From the IMG/VR virus record IMGVR_UViG_3300028043_000002, positions 1-57,880 of that record: 57,880 nt of DNA; one strand, given 5' to 3'. Below, piece by piece: positions 33,068-41,744 of this stretch (the stretch's first letter is position 1; each line of letters starts with the position of its first letter). Both the position numbers and the translations under genes were made by a program. Origin of the DNA: a virus. The notes under the pieces are model-generated. The model did no database searches. It was given only the letters and a program-made list of their open reading frames with translations, and was not told the origin of the DNA.

Positions 33068-33343
33068 ATGAAGAAAGAACGTAACCGCGGCGATTTATTG
33101 TCTCAACTACGAATCCACCTTGAAAGGTTTGCCCGTGAGGCTGAAAAGCTTTCTCACGAACTTGGTGAGACGGGCAGACCATTAACGCGGCCAGAGAGGA
33201 GGGTTGTCTATCAAACCATCGATGGACTCCTCAGGGATTGTATGGACGAAGCCACCCTCTTTGTCCTCAACGACTCCCCCGAAGACCTTGACTCTGCCAT
33301 AGATCACATCAAGGTCTGGATGCAGTTTAAGAGGGAATTCTAA
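33068..33343 (+). CDS. Helical hypothetical protein
   Basis: 91 residues. LLSQLRIHLERFAREAEKLS and a later RRVVYQTIDGLLRDCMDEAT are amphipathic helices. No metal site. Probably a helical bundle; function unknown. Confidence 0.55.
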   Translation: MKKERNRGDLLSQLRIHLERFAREAEKLSHELGETGRPLTRPERRVVYQTIDGLLRDCMDEATLFVLNDSPEDLDSAIDHIKVWMQFKREF

Positions 33344-33362
33344 ATCTAAAAAGGAGGTTCGG

Positions 33363-33653
33363 ATGAAGGCATTACTAATCTCAATCCCCGCTGAGCCTGC
33401 TCCTCAACGGTTTTGGACGAATCTCGGCCCCAAGACCATCGAGGAGATTTTGGCTGAACTCAACAAGAAGGGGTCGCGGCTCAACTACGGCATGCTGTGC
33501 CACGAGGCAAAGGATGCTGTTGAAGATGCCCTTATGGAACGAGACTCGGTAAAAGAAACCCGTGCTCGTCAGGCGAAGAAGGCCCGCGACAAGAAGAAGT
33601 GGGATGACAACAAAAGGGCAGCTGCCCAGCGGCAAGATCGGCGCCGCCGCTAA
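33363..33653 (+). CDS. Hypothetical protein with basic tail
   Basis: 96 residues. AKDAVEDALMERDSVKETRA followed by QAKKARDKKKWDDNKRAAAQ, a strongly basic tail that could bind nucleic acid. AAAAGGAGG upstream. Not recognised. Confidence 0.5.
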   Translation: MKALLISIPAEPAPQRFWTNLGPKTIEEILAELNKKGSRLNYGMLCHEAKDAVEDALMERDSVKETRARQAKKARDKKKWDDNKRAAAQRQDRRRR

Positions 33654-33668
33654 ACAAGGGGTGAGACA

Positions 33669-33887
33669 ATGTACAAGTGCGCTTCATGTGGCAAGCAAGT
33701 TGGTCCTCGAGTTCCCCAAAGAAAGAAGGTTCTCGAGACGAGGATGGTCGATCACATAGACCCCGCTCCCAAGGGCTATCAAGGCTCGACGGAGTGGGAT
33801 GGCAAAAGCAAGGTGATCATCACCAAAGGTAAAACCCAAATCGTTCGAGAGGTTGGCGTGTGTCTCGCCTGCGCCGGCGTTGACTAA
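33669..33887 (+). CDS. Small zinc-ribbon protein
   Basis: 72 residues. CASCGKQVG at the start and CLACAGVD at the end give two CxxC knuckles separated by a basic loop, the common layout of phage zinc ribbons. HIDPAPKG in the middle is a possible extra ligand. Confidence 0.6.
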   Translation: MYKCASCGKQVGPRVPQRKKVLETRMVDHIDPAPKGYQGSTEWDGKSKVIITKGKTQIVREVGVCLACAGVD

Positions 33888-33913
33888 CCCTATTTCCAAA
33901 AGGAGGCAAAGTC

Positions 33914-34087
33914 ATGGAATTGAAAACTTTTCAAGACCTTTTGCACCTCCAGTCACCACCGAAGGTGCAAGAGGAGGCTAGGAAGCAGGTCCGTGAGTTC
34001 CATCGCATTTCTATCCGCCTATGGAAGGCATTCACCCGCAAGATGGAAAGGGAGGGTAGAAGGCAATGGATGGCTACTGCATCCTAG
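33914..34087 (+). CDS. Small helical basic protein
   Basis: 57 residues, AAAAGGAGGCAAAGTC before the ATG. LKTFQDLLHLQSPPKVQEEA then a basic helix KAFTRKMEREGRRQW. Overlaps the next gene by 22 nt. Not recognised. Confidence 0.5.
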   Translation: MELKTFQDLLHLQSPPKVQEEARKQVREFHRISIRLWKAFTRKMEREGRRQWMATAS

Positions 34088-34290
34088 TATTCCCGTGTTA
34101 TAAGTGCGGCGTTCTGTTCTCTTTTCACCCCCGCTACGTACCCAGCGTTCGCGATGGGCAAAACGTTAAGCAGCCCATTTGCCAGCCTTGCATTGAGACC
34201 GCGAATGGCATCAGGGCTAACAAAGGGCTACCTAAGCTTGAGGTTCACCCCCGAGCTTACGAGCCCTACTTCCCAGAAGGAGAACTTTAA
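34066..34290 (+). CDS. Small zinc-ribbon protein
   Basis: 74 residues. CYKCGVLF at about 11-18 and CQPCIETANG at about 39-48, a two-knuckle zinc ribbon. GGAGGGTAGAAGGCA upstream. Phages often carry this kind of protein; target unknown. Confidence 0.55.
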   Translation: MDGYCILVFPCYKCGVLFSFHPRYVPSVRDGQNVKQPICQPCIETANGIRANKGLPKLEVHPRAYEPYFPEGEL

Positions 34291-34302
34291 TGGGGGTTAG
34301 CA

Positions 34303-34476
34303 ATGGAAAGGAGGGCGGTAATTCGTGAACTGATTAGAAGTCAGGAGTCCACTTATTTCTCAGTGGGCCTTCGTCAACGCCTTAATATTATTAAACAAAT
34401 CCCAACCGGAACGTCCTTTCGGGGGACTATTGTCAAACTCCGTGGACTCTTTTGGATCAAGTCTGGGAGACATTAG
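34303..34476 (+). CDS. Small basic protein
   Basis: 57 residues, starting MERRAVIRELIRSQEST. Ends KLRGLFWIKSGRH. GGGGGTTAG upstream is a modest ribosome site. Basic helix then short strands; function unknown. Confidence 0.45.
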   Translation: MERRAVIRELIRSQESTYFSVGLRQRLNIIKQIPTGTSFRGTIVKLRGLFWIKSGRH

Positions 34477-34488
34477 GGAGGGTAAGCC

Positions 34489-34917
34489 ATGAAGGGATTG
34501 ACTGAGATTCTCGAGAAGATGGCAGCGAAGGAGGCTCAGTATGCAACTGTTGTCGAAGTTAGGGCAGCATACGACGCCCTCAACCAGGTTCACGCTTTTA
34601 AGCCTGGTGATCTCGTTATGTGGAAAGAAGGCCTGCGCAACAAATTAAGTCCCCTTAGGGGAGAGCCGGCGATCGTTTTGGAGGTCCTCGAGTCTCCTCT
34701 CTATGACGTTAACGCCCCAGCCGATAGCTCCGCCTTTCTGGAGCCCCTAGATATCTCCCTTGGTGTGATTAAGTATGAGGGTGATACTGGTTCACTTATA
34801 GTCTTTCACTTCGACTCCCGGAGGTTTCAACCGTATGACGGAAACCTCGCGCGGCAAATCCGGGAGGAGGACAAGGCGCGGAGAGAGTTGGAACAAAATT
34901 CCCAAATGGTTTCTTAG
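34489..34917 (+). CDS. Hypothetical beta-barrel-like protein
   Basis: 142 residues. The N-terminal helix is followed by HAFKPGDLVMWKEGLRNK, PAIVLEVLESP and SLIVFHFDSRRFQPY, a layout like a small SH3-type barrel with a helical tail. Not recognised as a named family. Confidence 0.5.
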   Translation: MKGLTEILEKMAAKEAQYATVVEVRAAYDALNQVHAFKPGDLVMWKEGLRNKLSPLRGEPAIVLEVLESPLYDVNAPADSSAFLEPLDISLGVIKYEGDTGSLIVFHFDSRRFQPYDGNLARQIREEDKARRELEQNSQMVS

Positions 34918-34947
34918 GAAGCCACAATCTAAAGGGAGGGAAGGCAG

Positions 34948-35235
34948 ATGGGACTTGTAGTGAGGAGTACCGCTGAGGGGGGAGCCCTTGCGTGTGACCC
35001 TGCGACAGTGGGAGATGTCATAAGGTTTCTTCAGGAGTTTCCACCTGAGATGGTCATCTTCTGGGACATCGAATGTGTTGTTGACCCTGAGGATGAAATT
35101 TTGCTGCTGCGAGACTCCAACACCAGCCACTTGCTATCTGTCATCAAACAGTGCCCCCAGTGTAGCCATGCTGTGACTGAGCGGGAAGCAACAAGGCCCG
35201 CTAGCATGCCCAAGTCAACGGACCACAAACACTAA
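34948..35235 (+). CDS. Hypothetical protein with one CxxC
   Basis: 95 residues. VGDVIRFLQEFPPEMVIFWD and an acidic VDPEDEILLLRDSN segment, then CPQCSHAV. The first part is the common phage pattern of a small domain after a low-complexity start. GAGGGAAGGCAG upstream. Confidence 0.5.
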   Translation: MGLVVRSTAEGGALACDPATVGDVIRFLQEFPPEMVIFWDIECVVDPEDEILLLRDSNTSHLLSVIKQCPQCSHAVTEREATRPASMPKSTDHKH

Positions 35236-35250
35236 AAAGGAGGAGGACAC

Positions 35251-36366
35251 ATGATAAGGTTCCCTGTATCAATGGATGCCTGGACCAGGGCCTACCCGGA
35301 GTTCGCCGTCAAGGCTTCACACTTCCAGGAGCTTGAGGAGGTGGGCAAGAGCGTTACTCTAAGTGTTACTGGGAGGATGCGTTCGTCCCTATCACCCCCC
35401 TTGTTTGACAAAGTGACCCAGCTACTTCATCAGCAGTGGGGAGGCAAACTAATCGGTGGCTGGCACCAAAATGAACTGGTGCTCTTCACTAAGGGCCTTG
35501 TTGTGGTTATGGGGGTTTCACCTCCCCTCGTCGCCTATTCTATCTTCGCCAACTCCATTAATGAGTGTCGAACGTATGAGCAGGACCTGCTGCGCCTGTT
35601 AGATGGGACCTTTCAGCTGCGGGAGCCTGCCATTCGCGCACCCATCGACGTAGTGTGGTACACTAAAGTCGTGGATGGGGGAATCCTCCAATACCGCTTC
35701 TCTGAAATGATGGATGAAATGGTCTTTCCAGAATCCTACCCCTACATCGTTGATTTACACAAGTACATCCGGAGCTTTATCGAGGGTTCGGAGGCCGTTC
35801 TCGTATTATCAGGCCCCCCAGGAACAGGAAAGACGCGACTCATCCGTAGAATCTTGAGAGTGTTGGGAGATTTGCACGCAGAGGAGATGGAAAGGGAGTG
35901 GAAGAAGGGGAGACTCGTCGATGACATCGATGCTGATAATAATATCTTTTATCCCCCGGGGCTGAACGTGGGGTATACTACCCAAGCTGAAGTCCTGCAA
36001 GCGAGTGAAATCTATCTTGCCTTACTGTCAGGCCATATAGGGGCCCTAGTGCTTGAGGATATCGACTTCCACCTGAAGGCCAGGAAGGAAGGCAACGTGG
36101 CGATGTATCAACTACTCGCCGCGTCAGATGGCTTGGTGACGGGGTTGGGGGGTAAGAAGGTTATTGTGTCCACCAACCTTGAGGAGATAACCCACATTGA
36201 TGCGGCCCTCATTCGACCGGGTCGTTGCTTTGATACTCTGCATACCAGGCTCTTAAGCCCTGAAGAGGGTGAAGTGTTGTTGCAGAAGTTGGGGCATACG
36301 GTGCGAGTGTGTGAGAGCCTCTCGCTTGCCGACCTTTACAAGTACCACAACACCAAACAAACCTAA
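35251..36366 (+). CDS. AAA+ ATPase (BCS1/AAA type)
   Basis: 371 residues. Walker A GPPGTGKT (188-195), Walker B region ALVLEDID (265-272), sensor Asn309 in VSTNLEE and an arginine-finger region LIRPGRCFD (321-328). The N-terminal 170 residues are a non-AAA domain that probably selects the substrate. AAA+ proteins remodel or unfold partners using ATP. It begins a run of AAA+/VWA genes ending at 40095, so it may act with them. Confidence 0.8.
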   Translation: MIRFPVSMDAWTRAYPEFAVKASHFQELEEVGKSVTLSVTGRMRSSLSPPLFDKVTQLLHQQWGGKLIGGWHQNELVLFTKGLVVVMGVSPPLVAYSIFANSINECRTYEQDLLRLLDGTFQLREPAIRAPIDVVWYTKVVDGGILQYRFSEMMDEMVFPESYPYIVDLHKYIRSFIEGSEAVLVLSGPPGTGKTRLIRRILRVLGDLHAEEMEREWKKGRLVDDIDADNNIFYPPGLNVGYTTQAEVLQASEIYLALLSGHIGALVLEDIDFHLKARKEGNVAMYQLLAASDGLVTGLGGKKVIVSTNLEEITHIDAALIRPGRCFDTLHTRLLSPEEGEVLLQKLGHTVRVCESLSLADLYKYHNTKQT

Positions 36367-36380
36367 AGGAGGAGCAAGAA

Positions 36381-36644
36381 ATGAAGAAAGGGAAAAAGAA
36401 GGACGTGGCCATGAAGTGCATCAGGATTCATCACTACTATTCTGATGCAAAGGTTGAGGAGAAGGGTCAACTGGTTTCAGGCATTCCACTGCATCGCGCT
36501 GAAGCAGTAGTTAGTGAACAGCGTCGAGGTATTGTGGAAATCATCGCTGGTGAGATTACCGTTGTGCTTCGGGACATCTATCAGCGATTCACCAACCAGT
36601 CCTTCAGCCTATTTAAGGCAGAGGACATAGCAGAGGGCTTATAA
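36381..36644 (+). CDS. Hypothetical protein
   Basis: 87 residues. MKKGKKKDVAMKCIRIHHYY, then AVVSEQRRGIVEIIAGEITV and a helical end. AAAGGAGGAGCAAG upstream, the ribosome-site variant that starts here and is used for the next 10 kb. Not recognised. Confidence 0.5.
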   Translation: MKKGKKKDVAMKCIRIHHYYSDAKVEEKGQLVSGIPLHRAEAVVSEQRRGIVEIIAGEITVVLRDIYQRFTNQSFSLFKAEDIAEGL

Positions 36645-36658
36645 GGAGGATTAAAGAC

Positions 36659-37039
36659 ATGTCAGAGGCAACAACCTTAAAGAGGCACTTGGAGAAGAGC
36701 GATTACTTCAAGTACCTCAAAAACCAGGAAGACCTGAGGCGGCTCATTGATGAAGAAATTCCATCACTTATGGTCGTCGATGGGTTAGTCGGCAATGGAG
36801 AGTACGCGGTTCTTCCATTGTATGACGTTATTGACTACTGGAACTCCAAGGGGCAAGGGTATGGTCTCAGCTGGGAGCGTATGTACGAGCTGGAAGACAA
36901 GTTCATGGTCGCTTGGCGCATCCGGCACCACTCCGCCCTTGGTATCCGCCAAATGAAGTATGGTGACAAGATACAGCCATGTATCTATGTCAAGACACCA
37001 AGACGCCGAAAGGAGAAGATGGACCGTGCGAACTCGTAG
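36659..37039 (+). CDS. Hypothetical helical protein
   Basis: 126 residues. LEKSDYFKYLKNQEDLRRL, YALPLYDVIDYW-like middle and a basic end (KTPRRRKEKMDR). AAGGAGG upstream. Not recognised. Confidence 0.5.
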   Translation: MSEATTLKRHLEKSDYFKYLKNQEDLRRLIDEEIPSLMVVDGLVGNGEYAVLPLYDVIDYWNSKGQGYGLSWERMYELEDKFMVAWRIRHHSALGIRQMKYGDKIQPCIYVKTPRRRKEKMDRANS

Positions 37040-37043
37040 AGCC

Positions 37044-37319
37044 ATGAAAGAGAGGCCAAGAGTTTACACTACCACGTTCTTAGTGTTTCTCGACCGAATT
37101 ATGACATCGGCCGAGTCCCTTGATAACACCACCTCCGAGCGCATGGATTGGATGCGGAAACAAATCTGGATTCTCCAACTCATCTCCCCTTTCTTTGGGT
37201 TAATGATGGATAGGGCTGCTCAAGGAAAGGTTATGACAGGACATGAAAGTTTCATCTTCCACTCTTTTCCTAAGAGGGCAAAGGACTGGTCATCGTGGGA
37301 CGAAAAATTAAGGGGGTGA
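37044..37319 (+). CDS. Hypothetical helical protein
   Basis: 91 residues from the ATG at 37044, 4 nt after the previous stop. RVYTTTFLVFLDRIMTSAES, QIWILQLISPFFGLMMDRAA and a charged end. Last gene before a terminator-like inverted repeat that overlaps its 3' end. Confidence 0.5.
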   Translation: MKERPRVYTTTFLVFLDRIMTSAESLDNTTSERMDWMRKQIWILQLISPFFGLMMDRAAQGKVMTGHESFIFHSFPKRAKDWSSWDEKLRG

Positions 37320-37344
37320 GCTTCTAAAATCACCCCTTAATTTT
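37304..37344 (+). terminator. Inverted-repeat terminator overlapping the gene end
   Basis: AAAATTAAGGGGGTGA (37304) and TCACCCCTTAATTTT (37330) form a long stem with a short loop. The A and T ends make it look bidirectional. The next gene starts 74 nt later in AT-rich sequence. Confidence 0.6.
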
Positions 37345-37417
37345 AGCCATTGATTTCGCCTAAATAATCCAATAAAATAAAACAAGAAAAATGTAGCAAG
37401 AAAAAAGGAGGAGCAAG

Positions 37418-37702
37418 ATGAACACACTGGATTTAAGAATGGTTCCGAAGTCGATGTTGGATGCACTTCATGTTGAACTGGACAACGCCCTGGCCAACAT
37501 TTGTCGCAAGCTTGACGCTGCCGCAGGGCAAATTCCCGCAAGCATTGAACTGGAACTCGTGTACCCACGTTCGTTGAAGGAGGGAGACCTCAGCGTAATT
37601 GTTCACTACTTCTATGTTGCTGAGGTTAGCCAAAGCGGAAGGGTTGACAGTTCGTGTGACGGGCAGACTTTATACATCAACGGCGAAAAGTTTGACATTT
37701 AA
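37418..37702 (+). CDS. Hypothetical small protein
   Basis: 94 residues. MVPKSMLDALHVELDNALAN then beta strands (ELELVYPRSLKEG, LSVIVHYFYVAEVSQSG) and GQTLYINGEKFDI. AAAGGAGGAGCAAG upstream. Directly before the MoxR-like gene. Confidence 0.5.
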   Translation: MNTLDLRMVPKSMLDALHVELDNALANICRKLDAAAGQIPASIELELVYPRSLKEGDLSVIVHYFYVAEVSQSGRVDSSCDGQTLYINGEKFDI

Positions 37703-37711
37703 GGAGGAGCT

Positions 37712-38854
37712 ATGGTAGACAAGATGTATGTGTCCATTCCTGACATGAAGAAGTTGTTCCCCATTATCTGGTCGGAAGGCCCCAGGAGAGTCACTATAAG
37801 ACTCGTAGGAGAAAGTGGCATTGGCAAAACCCAAGGCACGATCCAGTGTGCTGAGGAGTTGGGTTGCCCTTACATCCTCGTGAACGTCCCAGCTGAGATT
37901 CCGGAGCCTGCAGACCTTCAAGGTCAATGCCAAATTTACGAGGGAAAAACTGTTTACGTTCCCCCTTTCTGGGTGGTTGATGCCAACAACCTCGCAGAGA
38001 GCACGGACAGGCAGTATGTCATTCTCATTATCGACGAGCCTTCACGGGCACCGTTGCAGATCTTACAAGCTTTGATGCCTATGGCATTGGAGTACCGTGT
38101 AGGGTCTGCTCCTTTACATCCCAAGATAAGGCAGGTGTGGCTTGATAACCCCACAGAGAGTGCGCAATACAACGTGCGCTCTCTTGACTTCGCTCAAGAG
38201 GAGAGGGTGCAAACGTTCCATCTTCAGTACGACGAAGATGCATTCTTTGCACACGCCCTCGACACAATCAAGTTCCACCCGGAGCTCTTCACCTTCTTGA
38301 AGCAGTTTCCTGAGATGTTGTGGAACTTTGACAAGAAAATACAAGGCCCCCTTTCCCCCAGGACCGCAGAGTACGGCAGCCAAGCTTGCTATGCTCTCGA
38401 CAAGGCGAAGGTGTCTTTCGACAGTCACCTCGGGATCCTGAGGCTCAGTGCACGTCTGGGTATTGAGGTTACCCACACATTCGTTGCCAACCTGCGGGTG
38501 CAGAAGCATTGTATCCCGCCTCACGAGATCCTGGAGCGTACTTTCAGGAGGGAGAAGTTGAATGAAATTCTCGCTCCAGGCAACCACGATCTGTGTTGGA
38601 TGACACTGTGGAGGCTCGCAGCTGACATCTCGAGGAGGGAGAAACTGACGCGGACTCAGGTTGCTAACGTCAGGCTCTTCATCGAAGATAACCCCTCCGA
38701 TGAGATCAACTACGTGTTCCTTAAGACGATGCCAGCCAAGCACGGACACGAAATTTTGGACCCGAAGCTTCTCGCGCGCATCACGGACCGCATTAAAGAT
38801 CTGCCGCGCGACCACTACCTTACCAAGGCCAAAGAATTGAAGGAGGGAAAATGA
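37712..38854 (+). CDS. MoxR-like AAA+ ATPase
   Basis: 380 residues. GESGIGKT (33-40), VILIIDEP (103-110) and NPTESAQYNVRSLDFAQEER match MoxR-family ATPases, which pair with VWA proteins to assemble or activate other proteins. The start uses GGAGGAGC. The stop overlaps the next gene start by 4 nt, so the pair is co-translated. Function in a phage is unknown but the pairing is typical. Confidence 0.8.
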   Translation: MVDKMYVSIPDMKKLFPIIWSEGPRRVTIRLVGESGIGKTQGTIQCAEELGCPYILVNVPAEIPEPADLQGQCQIYEGKTVYVPPFWVVDANNLAESTDRQYVILIIDEPSRAPLQILQALMPMALEYRVGSAPLHPKIRQVWLDNPTESAQYNVRSLDFAQEERVQTFHLQYDEDAFFAHALDTIKFHPELFTFLKQFPEMLWNFDKKIQGPLSPRTAEYGSQACYALDKAKVSFDSHLGILRLSARLGIEVTHTFVANLRVQKHCIPPHEILERTFRREKLNEILAPGNHDLCWMTLWRLAADISRREKLTRTQVANVRLFIEDNPSDEINYVFLKTMPAKHGHEILDPKLLARITDRIKDLPRDHYLTKAKELKEGK

Positions 38855-40095
38855 GCGACGTGTTTGGGGCTCTCCGACGATTGATTCTGAAACTTCTCGG
38901 TGAAAGTCCCTTCTATGGCCACGTCTTGGCGTGTACCATAAAAGAGGTCAGCACAGAAATTCCATTTGCTGCGGGGATGAGGGTCACTAAAGATAAATTG
39001 GTGATCATAGTTAATCCTCAACCCTTCTTCGAGTACAGTGCAACGGAGCAGCTGTGGGTATTACTCCACGAGCTACTCCACTTCCTTTTCAAACACCCCT
39101 GGCGGGGAAGTGCTATGTCCTCAAAGTTACCCGAAAACCCCACAGAGTGGACTACAATGCACCTTCGGCTGTTTGTGGAGAATGTTGGGTTTGATCTCGC
39201 GATTAATTCGTTCGCGAAGACCCACGTCCAATACTCTTCACCCAAGGGAGCACTTTCCCCTGACATGTTCGGATTTCCAGAACACAAGACAGCTGAATGG
39301 TATATTCACCACCTCACCAAAGCAGGGAAATGTCCCAAACATGGTATTTCCTTACTTGGTGGTGGAAAAGGGCAAGGAGAGTGTGGATGCGAGCACCCTA
39401 AAGCAGGAAAAGCTCTTAAGGACTTGGTGGGTTCCTACTTTGGGCATGAATGGACTATTGAGTGTGAACCGTCCCAGGCAAACGCTCTTGCAGCTAGGAT
39501 TTTTGCCAACGCGGTTAAAATTGTTGGTACGGAGCCTGCAGGAGCTTTGAGGGACGTTTACAAGGTTGAGGCTGTCGCCGACTTCCGCAACGTGCTCATG
39601 AGGCTTGCGCAGTCGTCAGAGCTGACCGACGAGCAGTACTTCCACAAACGCAGAATCTCTAGACGCTTCCATCGTCCTCCAGGTTCAAGGTATGAACCTG
39701 CCGGAGAGCTCCACGTCTTACAAGATACCTCTGGCTCAATGGGTCCCGAAGACATTGGTGCGTGTTACAGCGTCATAAACAAACTTTACAGGATGGGCTT
39801 CTCAATTTGGGTGTACGAGTTCGATGCTGCCTTCCAAGGACCTGAATACCTCTACCGTGGGACTCCCCCACAAGTTAAGGGAGGTGGAGGTACTAAGATG
39901 ATGTCCACCCTTGAGCACGTGCACAAAACTAGGCCCAACATAAAACAAGTTGTGGTCTTTACCGACGCTGGTATCTTCGACATCCCTGAAGAAATTCCCT
40001 TCGGATTCAAGAGTGTCGTCTTCTGCATCCCTGATTGGGTAGACGACGCTCTTCCTGATTGGATAACGGTGGTGAAGTACAAATCAGCTAGGTAG
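38851..40095 (+). CDS. VWA / putative metallopeptidase partner of MoxR ATPase
   Basis: 414 residues. The N-terminal part has LLHELLHFLFKH, a zinc-peptidase HExxH (73-77), and a Cys-rich insert (CPKHG ... GECGCEH) that probably binds zinc. The C-terminal part is a VWA domain with DTSGSMG near residue 292 (MIDAS) and the paired strand VVVFTDAGIFD. This matches DUF2201-type proteins encoded beside MoxR ATPases. The peptidase part may be active or structural. Confidence 0.85.
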   Translation: MSDVFGALRRLILKLLGESPFYGHVLACTIKEVSTEIPFAAGMRVTKDKLVIIVNPQPFFEYSATEQLWVLLHELLHFLFKHPWRGSAMSSKLPENPTEWTTMHLRLFVENVGFDLAINSFAKTHVQYSSPKGALSPDMFGFPEHKTAEWYIHHLTKAGKCPKHGISLLGGGKGQGECGCEHPKAGKALKDLVGSYFGHEWTIECEPSQANALAARIFANAVKIVGTEPAGALRDVYKVEAVADFRNVLMRLAQSSELTDEQYFHKRRISRRFHRPPGSRYEPAGELHVLQDTSGSMGPEDIGACYSVINKLYRMGFSIWVYEFDAAFQGPEYLYRGTPPQVKGGGGTKMMSTLEHVHKTRPNIKQVVVFTDAGIFDIPEEIPFGFKSVVFCIPDWVDDALPDWITVVKYKSAR

Positions 40096-40109
40096 ATTGG
40101 AGGAGCAAA

Positions 40110-40532
40110 ATGACTCAAAGGGTCAAGTCTGAAACTAAGTTAACGTTCCGCTTCTATGTCCCAGCCTATGTGGAAATTGTTATGGCTGGTGAAGATCGTG
40201 TCTCTGCTGCTAAGAACCTCGCCTCAGATCTCGAGAGTGGCGCAGGTGTTCTTTATGTCCGGAAGATTTCCGACTTTACATTCCTCACTACCAACTCCGC
40301 AGATTGGCGTGCCGACTTGCAGTGGCGTTGCCCAGATTGTGGACTGCTCCAATGGTTTGGGTTAAATCAAAGGGACTGCTTTGGTTATTGTCCTTCGTGC
40401 AACCAGTCCTACGTCGTGGTTGAAGGTGTTGCTTTTCGCAACTACTCCAAAGGCTGTGGAATCTGTCCTAAGAAGTTAGAGTGCATGCTGATACCCCGCA
40501 TCGGACATACCGAGGTGGAATGTGAGCCATGA
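40110..40532 (+). CDS. Zinc-ribbon protein with C-terminal Cys module
   Basis: 140 residues. A zinc ribbon at C74, C77, C94, C97 and then the recurring module CGICPKKLECML (C116, C119, C125) at the C-terminus, with C138 as a possible fourth ligand. The N-terminal 70 residues form a beta-rich domain. Overlaps the next gene by 4 nt. First member of the module family in the operon. Confidence 0.6.
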   Translation: MTQRVKSETKLTFRFYVPAYVEIVMAGEDRVSAAKNLASDLESGAGVLYVRKISDFTFLTTNSADWRADLQWRCPDCGLLQWFGLNQRDCFGYCPSCNQSYVVVEGVAFRNYSKGCGICPKKLECMLIPRIGHTEVECEP

Positions 40533-40873
40533 AACCTGGCAAGCCTTGTGACAAGTGTTACTTTAGGGTCGAGTGCCTTATTTATCCGCTCAATCAATGC
40601 TACCTTGAGTTAGGTAGCATTTCTCGTGTTGAGATTGTTAGGCGGATGGCAATCCTCATCTACGAGGAGTGGGTTGAGCGTGAACCAAATGAGCCTCTTC
40701 CCTTGATGCGTGTGGTAGGGTATATCCGCAGGTTCTTTGACAACTTCCGCAGCTTTCCCAGCCTATACTTTTTGGACTTCGCGATCGCTCACCGTTTTGT
40801 GGTGGCGTGTTTGCCTAAATTGTTCATCTTCACTAAAGTCAAAGGAGTGACCTATATTAGCAAAATCGCTTAA
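40529..40873 (+). CDS. Helical protein with N-terminal Cys module
   Basis: 114 residues. Module CDKCYFRVECLI with C7, C10, C16 and C24, then helices (IVRRMAILIYEEWVERE, VVGYIRRFFDNFRSF). The remaining 90 residues show no relation to other module carriers. Same operon. Confidence 0.6.
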   Translation: MKPGKPCDKCYFRVECLIYPLNQCYLELGSISRVEIVRRMAILIYEEWVEREPNEPLPLMRVVGYIRRFFDNFRSFPSLYFLDFAIAHRFVVACLPKLFIFTKVKGVTYISKIA

Positions 40874-40884
40874 AGGAGGAGCCC

Positions 40885-41463
40885 ATGACAACCGTTTGTG
40901 TGGAGTGCGACAAGGAAGTCTCTAGTAACTTAGACCTTTGTCCACGGTGTGAAAGCACCCTCTTGTTAACCGAGAAACTGTGCGACGACTTTTTCGCAAC
41001 ACTTAACCTTTCTTTCACGCAACCTTCTTCAGTCCCCAGATATCCCATCACCAAAATTTCCTCGTCGGAAATAAAGATCCCGATATGGCCTGAAGAGTTG
41101 CGCCGCATCTTGGGTCTTGACCGACAATGGAACCACGCCCCTTTGAACAGGAGTGAGTACATTTCGACAGTTCATGCGATATGCATTGACAAAAAGGTTG
41201 GCTTGTGGAATGCTTTGTGCATTGTCGTTTACCTTTATAAGAAGGAGTGGAGTGCCCATAGATATTGGGATGATGGGGATGCTGAGAGTGGGCGTTCTCG
41301 GGGTTGGAAGTTGGATATCTTTAATCCCATTGACTACATGGAGGTTGCCATGGTAGGCTTTAAGGTGTGGGTGAACACCATGAAGGGGAGAGGACTAACC
41401 CGTAAAAACTTAGTAACCCAAGCTGAAGGCATGGTCAATGAAACTCTAAAGACACTTTCATAA
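40885..41463 (+). CDS. Zinc-knuckle protein, DUF5664-like
   Basis: 192 residues. CVECDKEVSSNLDLCPRC at the N-terminus (C5, C8, C19, C22) is a zinc ribbon. The rest (YWDDGDAESGRSRGWKLDIF, AMVGFKVWVNTM) resembles the dATP/dGTP-hydrolase-like phage family in its W-DDG-GHSRGWxxxNP-like pattern, but this is only a resemblance. AAAGGAGGAGCC upstream. Confidence 0.45.
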   Translation: MTTVCVECDKEVSSNLDLCPRCESTLLLTEKLCDDFFATLNLSFTQPSSVPRYPITKISSSEIKIPIWPEELRRILGLDRQWNHAPLNRSEYISTVHAICIDKKVGLWNALCIVVYLYKKEWSAHRYWDDGDAESGRSRGWKLDIFNPIDYMEVAMVGFKVWVNTMKGRGLTRKNLVTQAEGMVNETLKTLS

Positions 41464-41471
41464 GGTGGAAC

Positions 41472-41744
41472 ATGAATGAAGTCTACGAGGCCCTCGAACA
41501 CGCGGGTGTTTTCTGGATCACTGTAAGATGTCCTAACTGTAAAAATTTTCAGGCCACCCCCGATAAAACGATTTCCCCAAAGGGTGAACGTTGCTATGGC
41601 AGCTGGTGCTTGGTATGCGATACTTTCTACGTGTATCCCGAAGGAGGTGTGTGTGGGTCTTGCTGCAGTCGGGTTGACTGTTTACTCTTTGTAAGAGCAA
41701 ACGAAGCTAGACCTTTACGAAGACCCTCGAAAGGAGAATCATGA
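41472..41744 (+). CDS. Zinc ribbon plus C-terminal Cys module
   Basis: 90 residues. Ribbon C20, C23, C46, C49 and the module CGSCCSRVDCLL (C61, C64, C70) followed by a basic end. The gene overlaps the next by 4 nt. Similar domain order to the 40110 gene, on a smaller scale. Confidence 0.6.
   Translation: MNEVYEALEHAGVFWITVRCPNCKNFQATPDKTISPKGERCYGSWCLVCDTFYVYPEGGVCGSCCSRVDCLLFVRANEARPLRRPSKGES

Noticed and set aside
38114-38815. 233-residue minus-strand protein
   Set aside because: Lies wholly inside the MoxR-like gene, which has strong family motifs; the antisense frame shows none.
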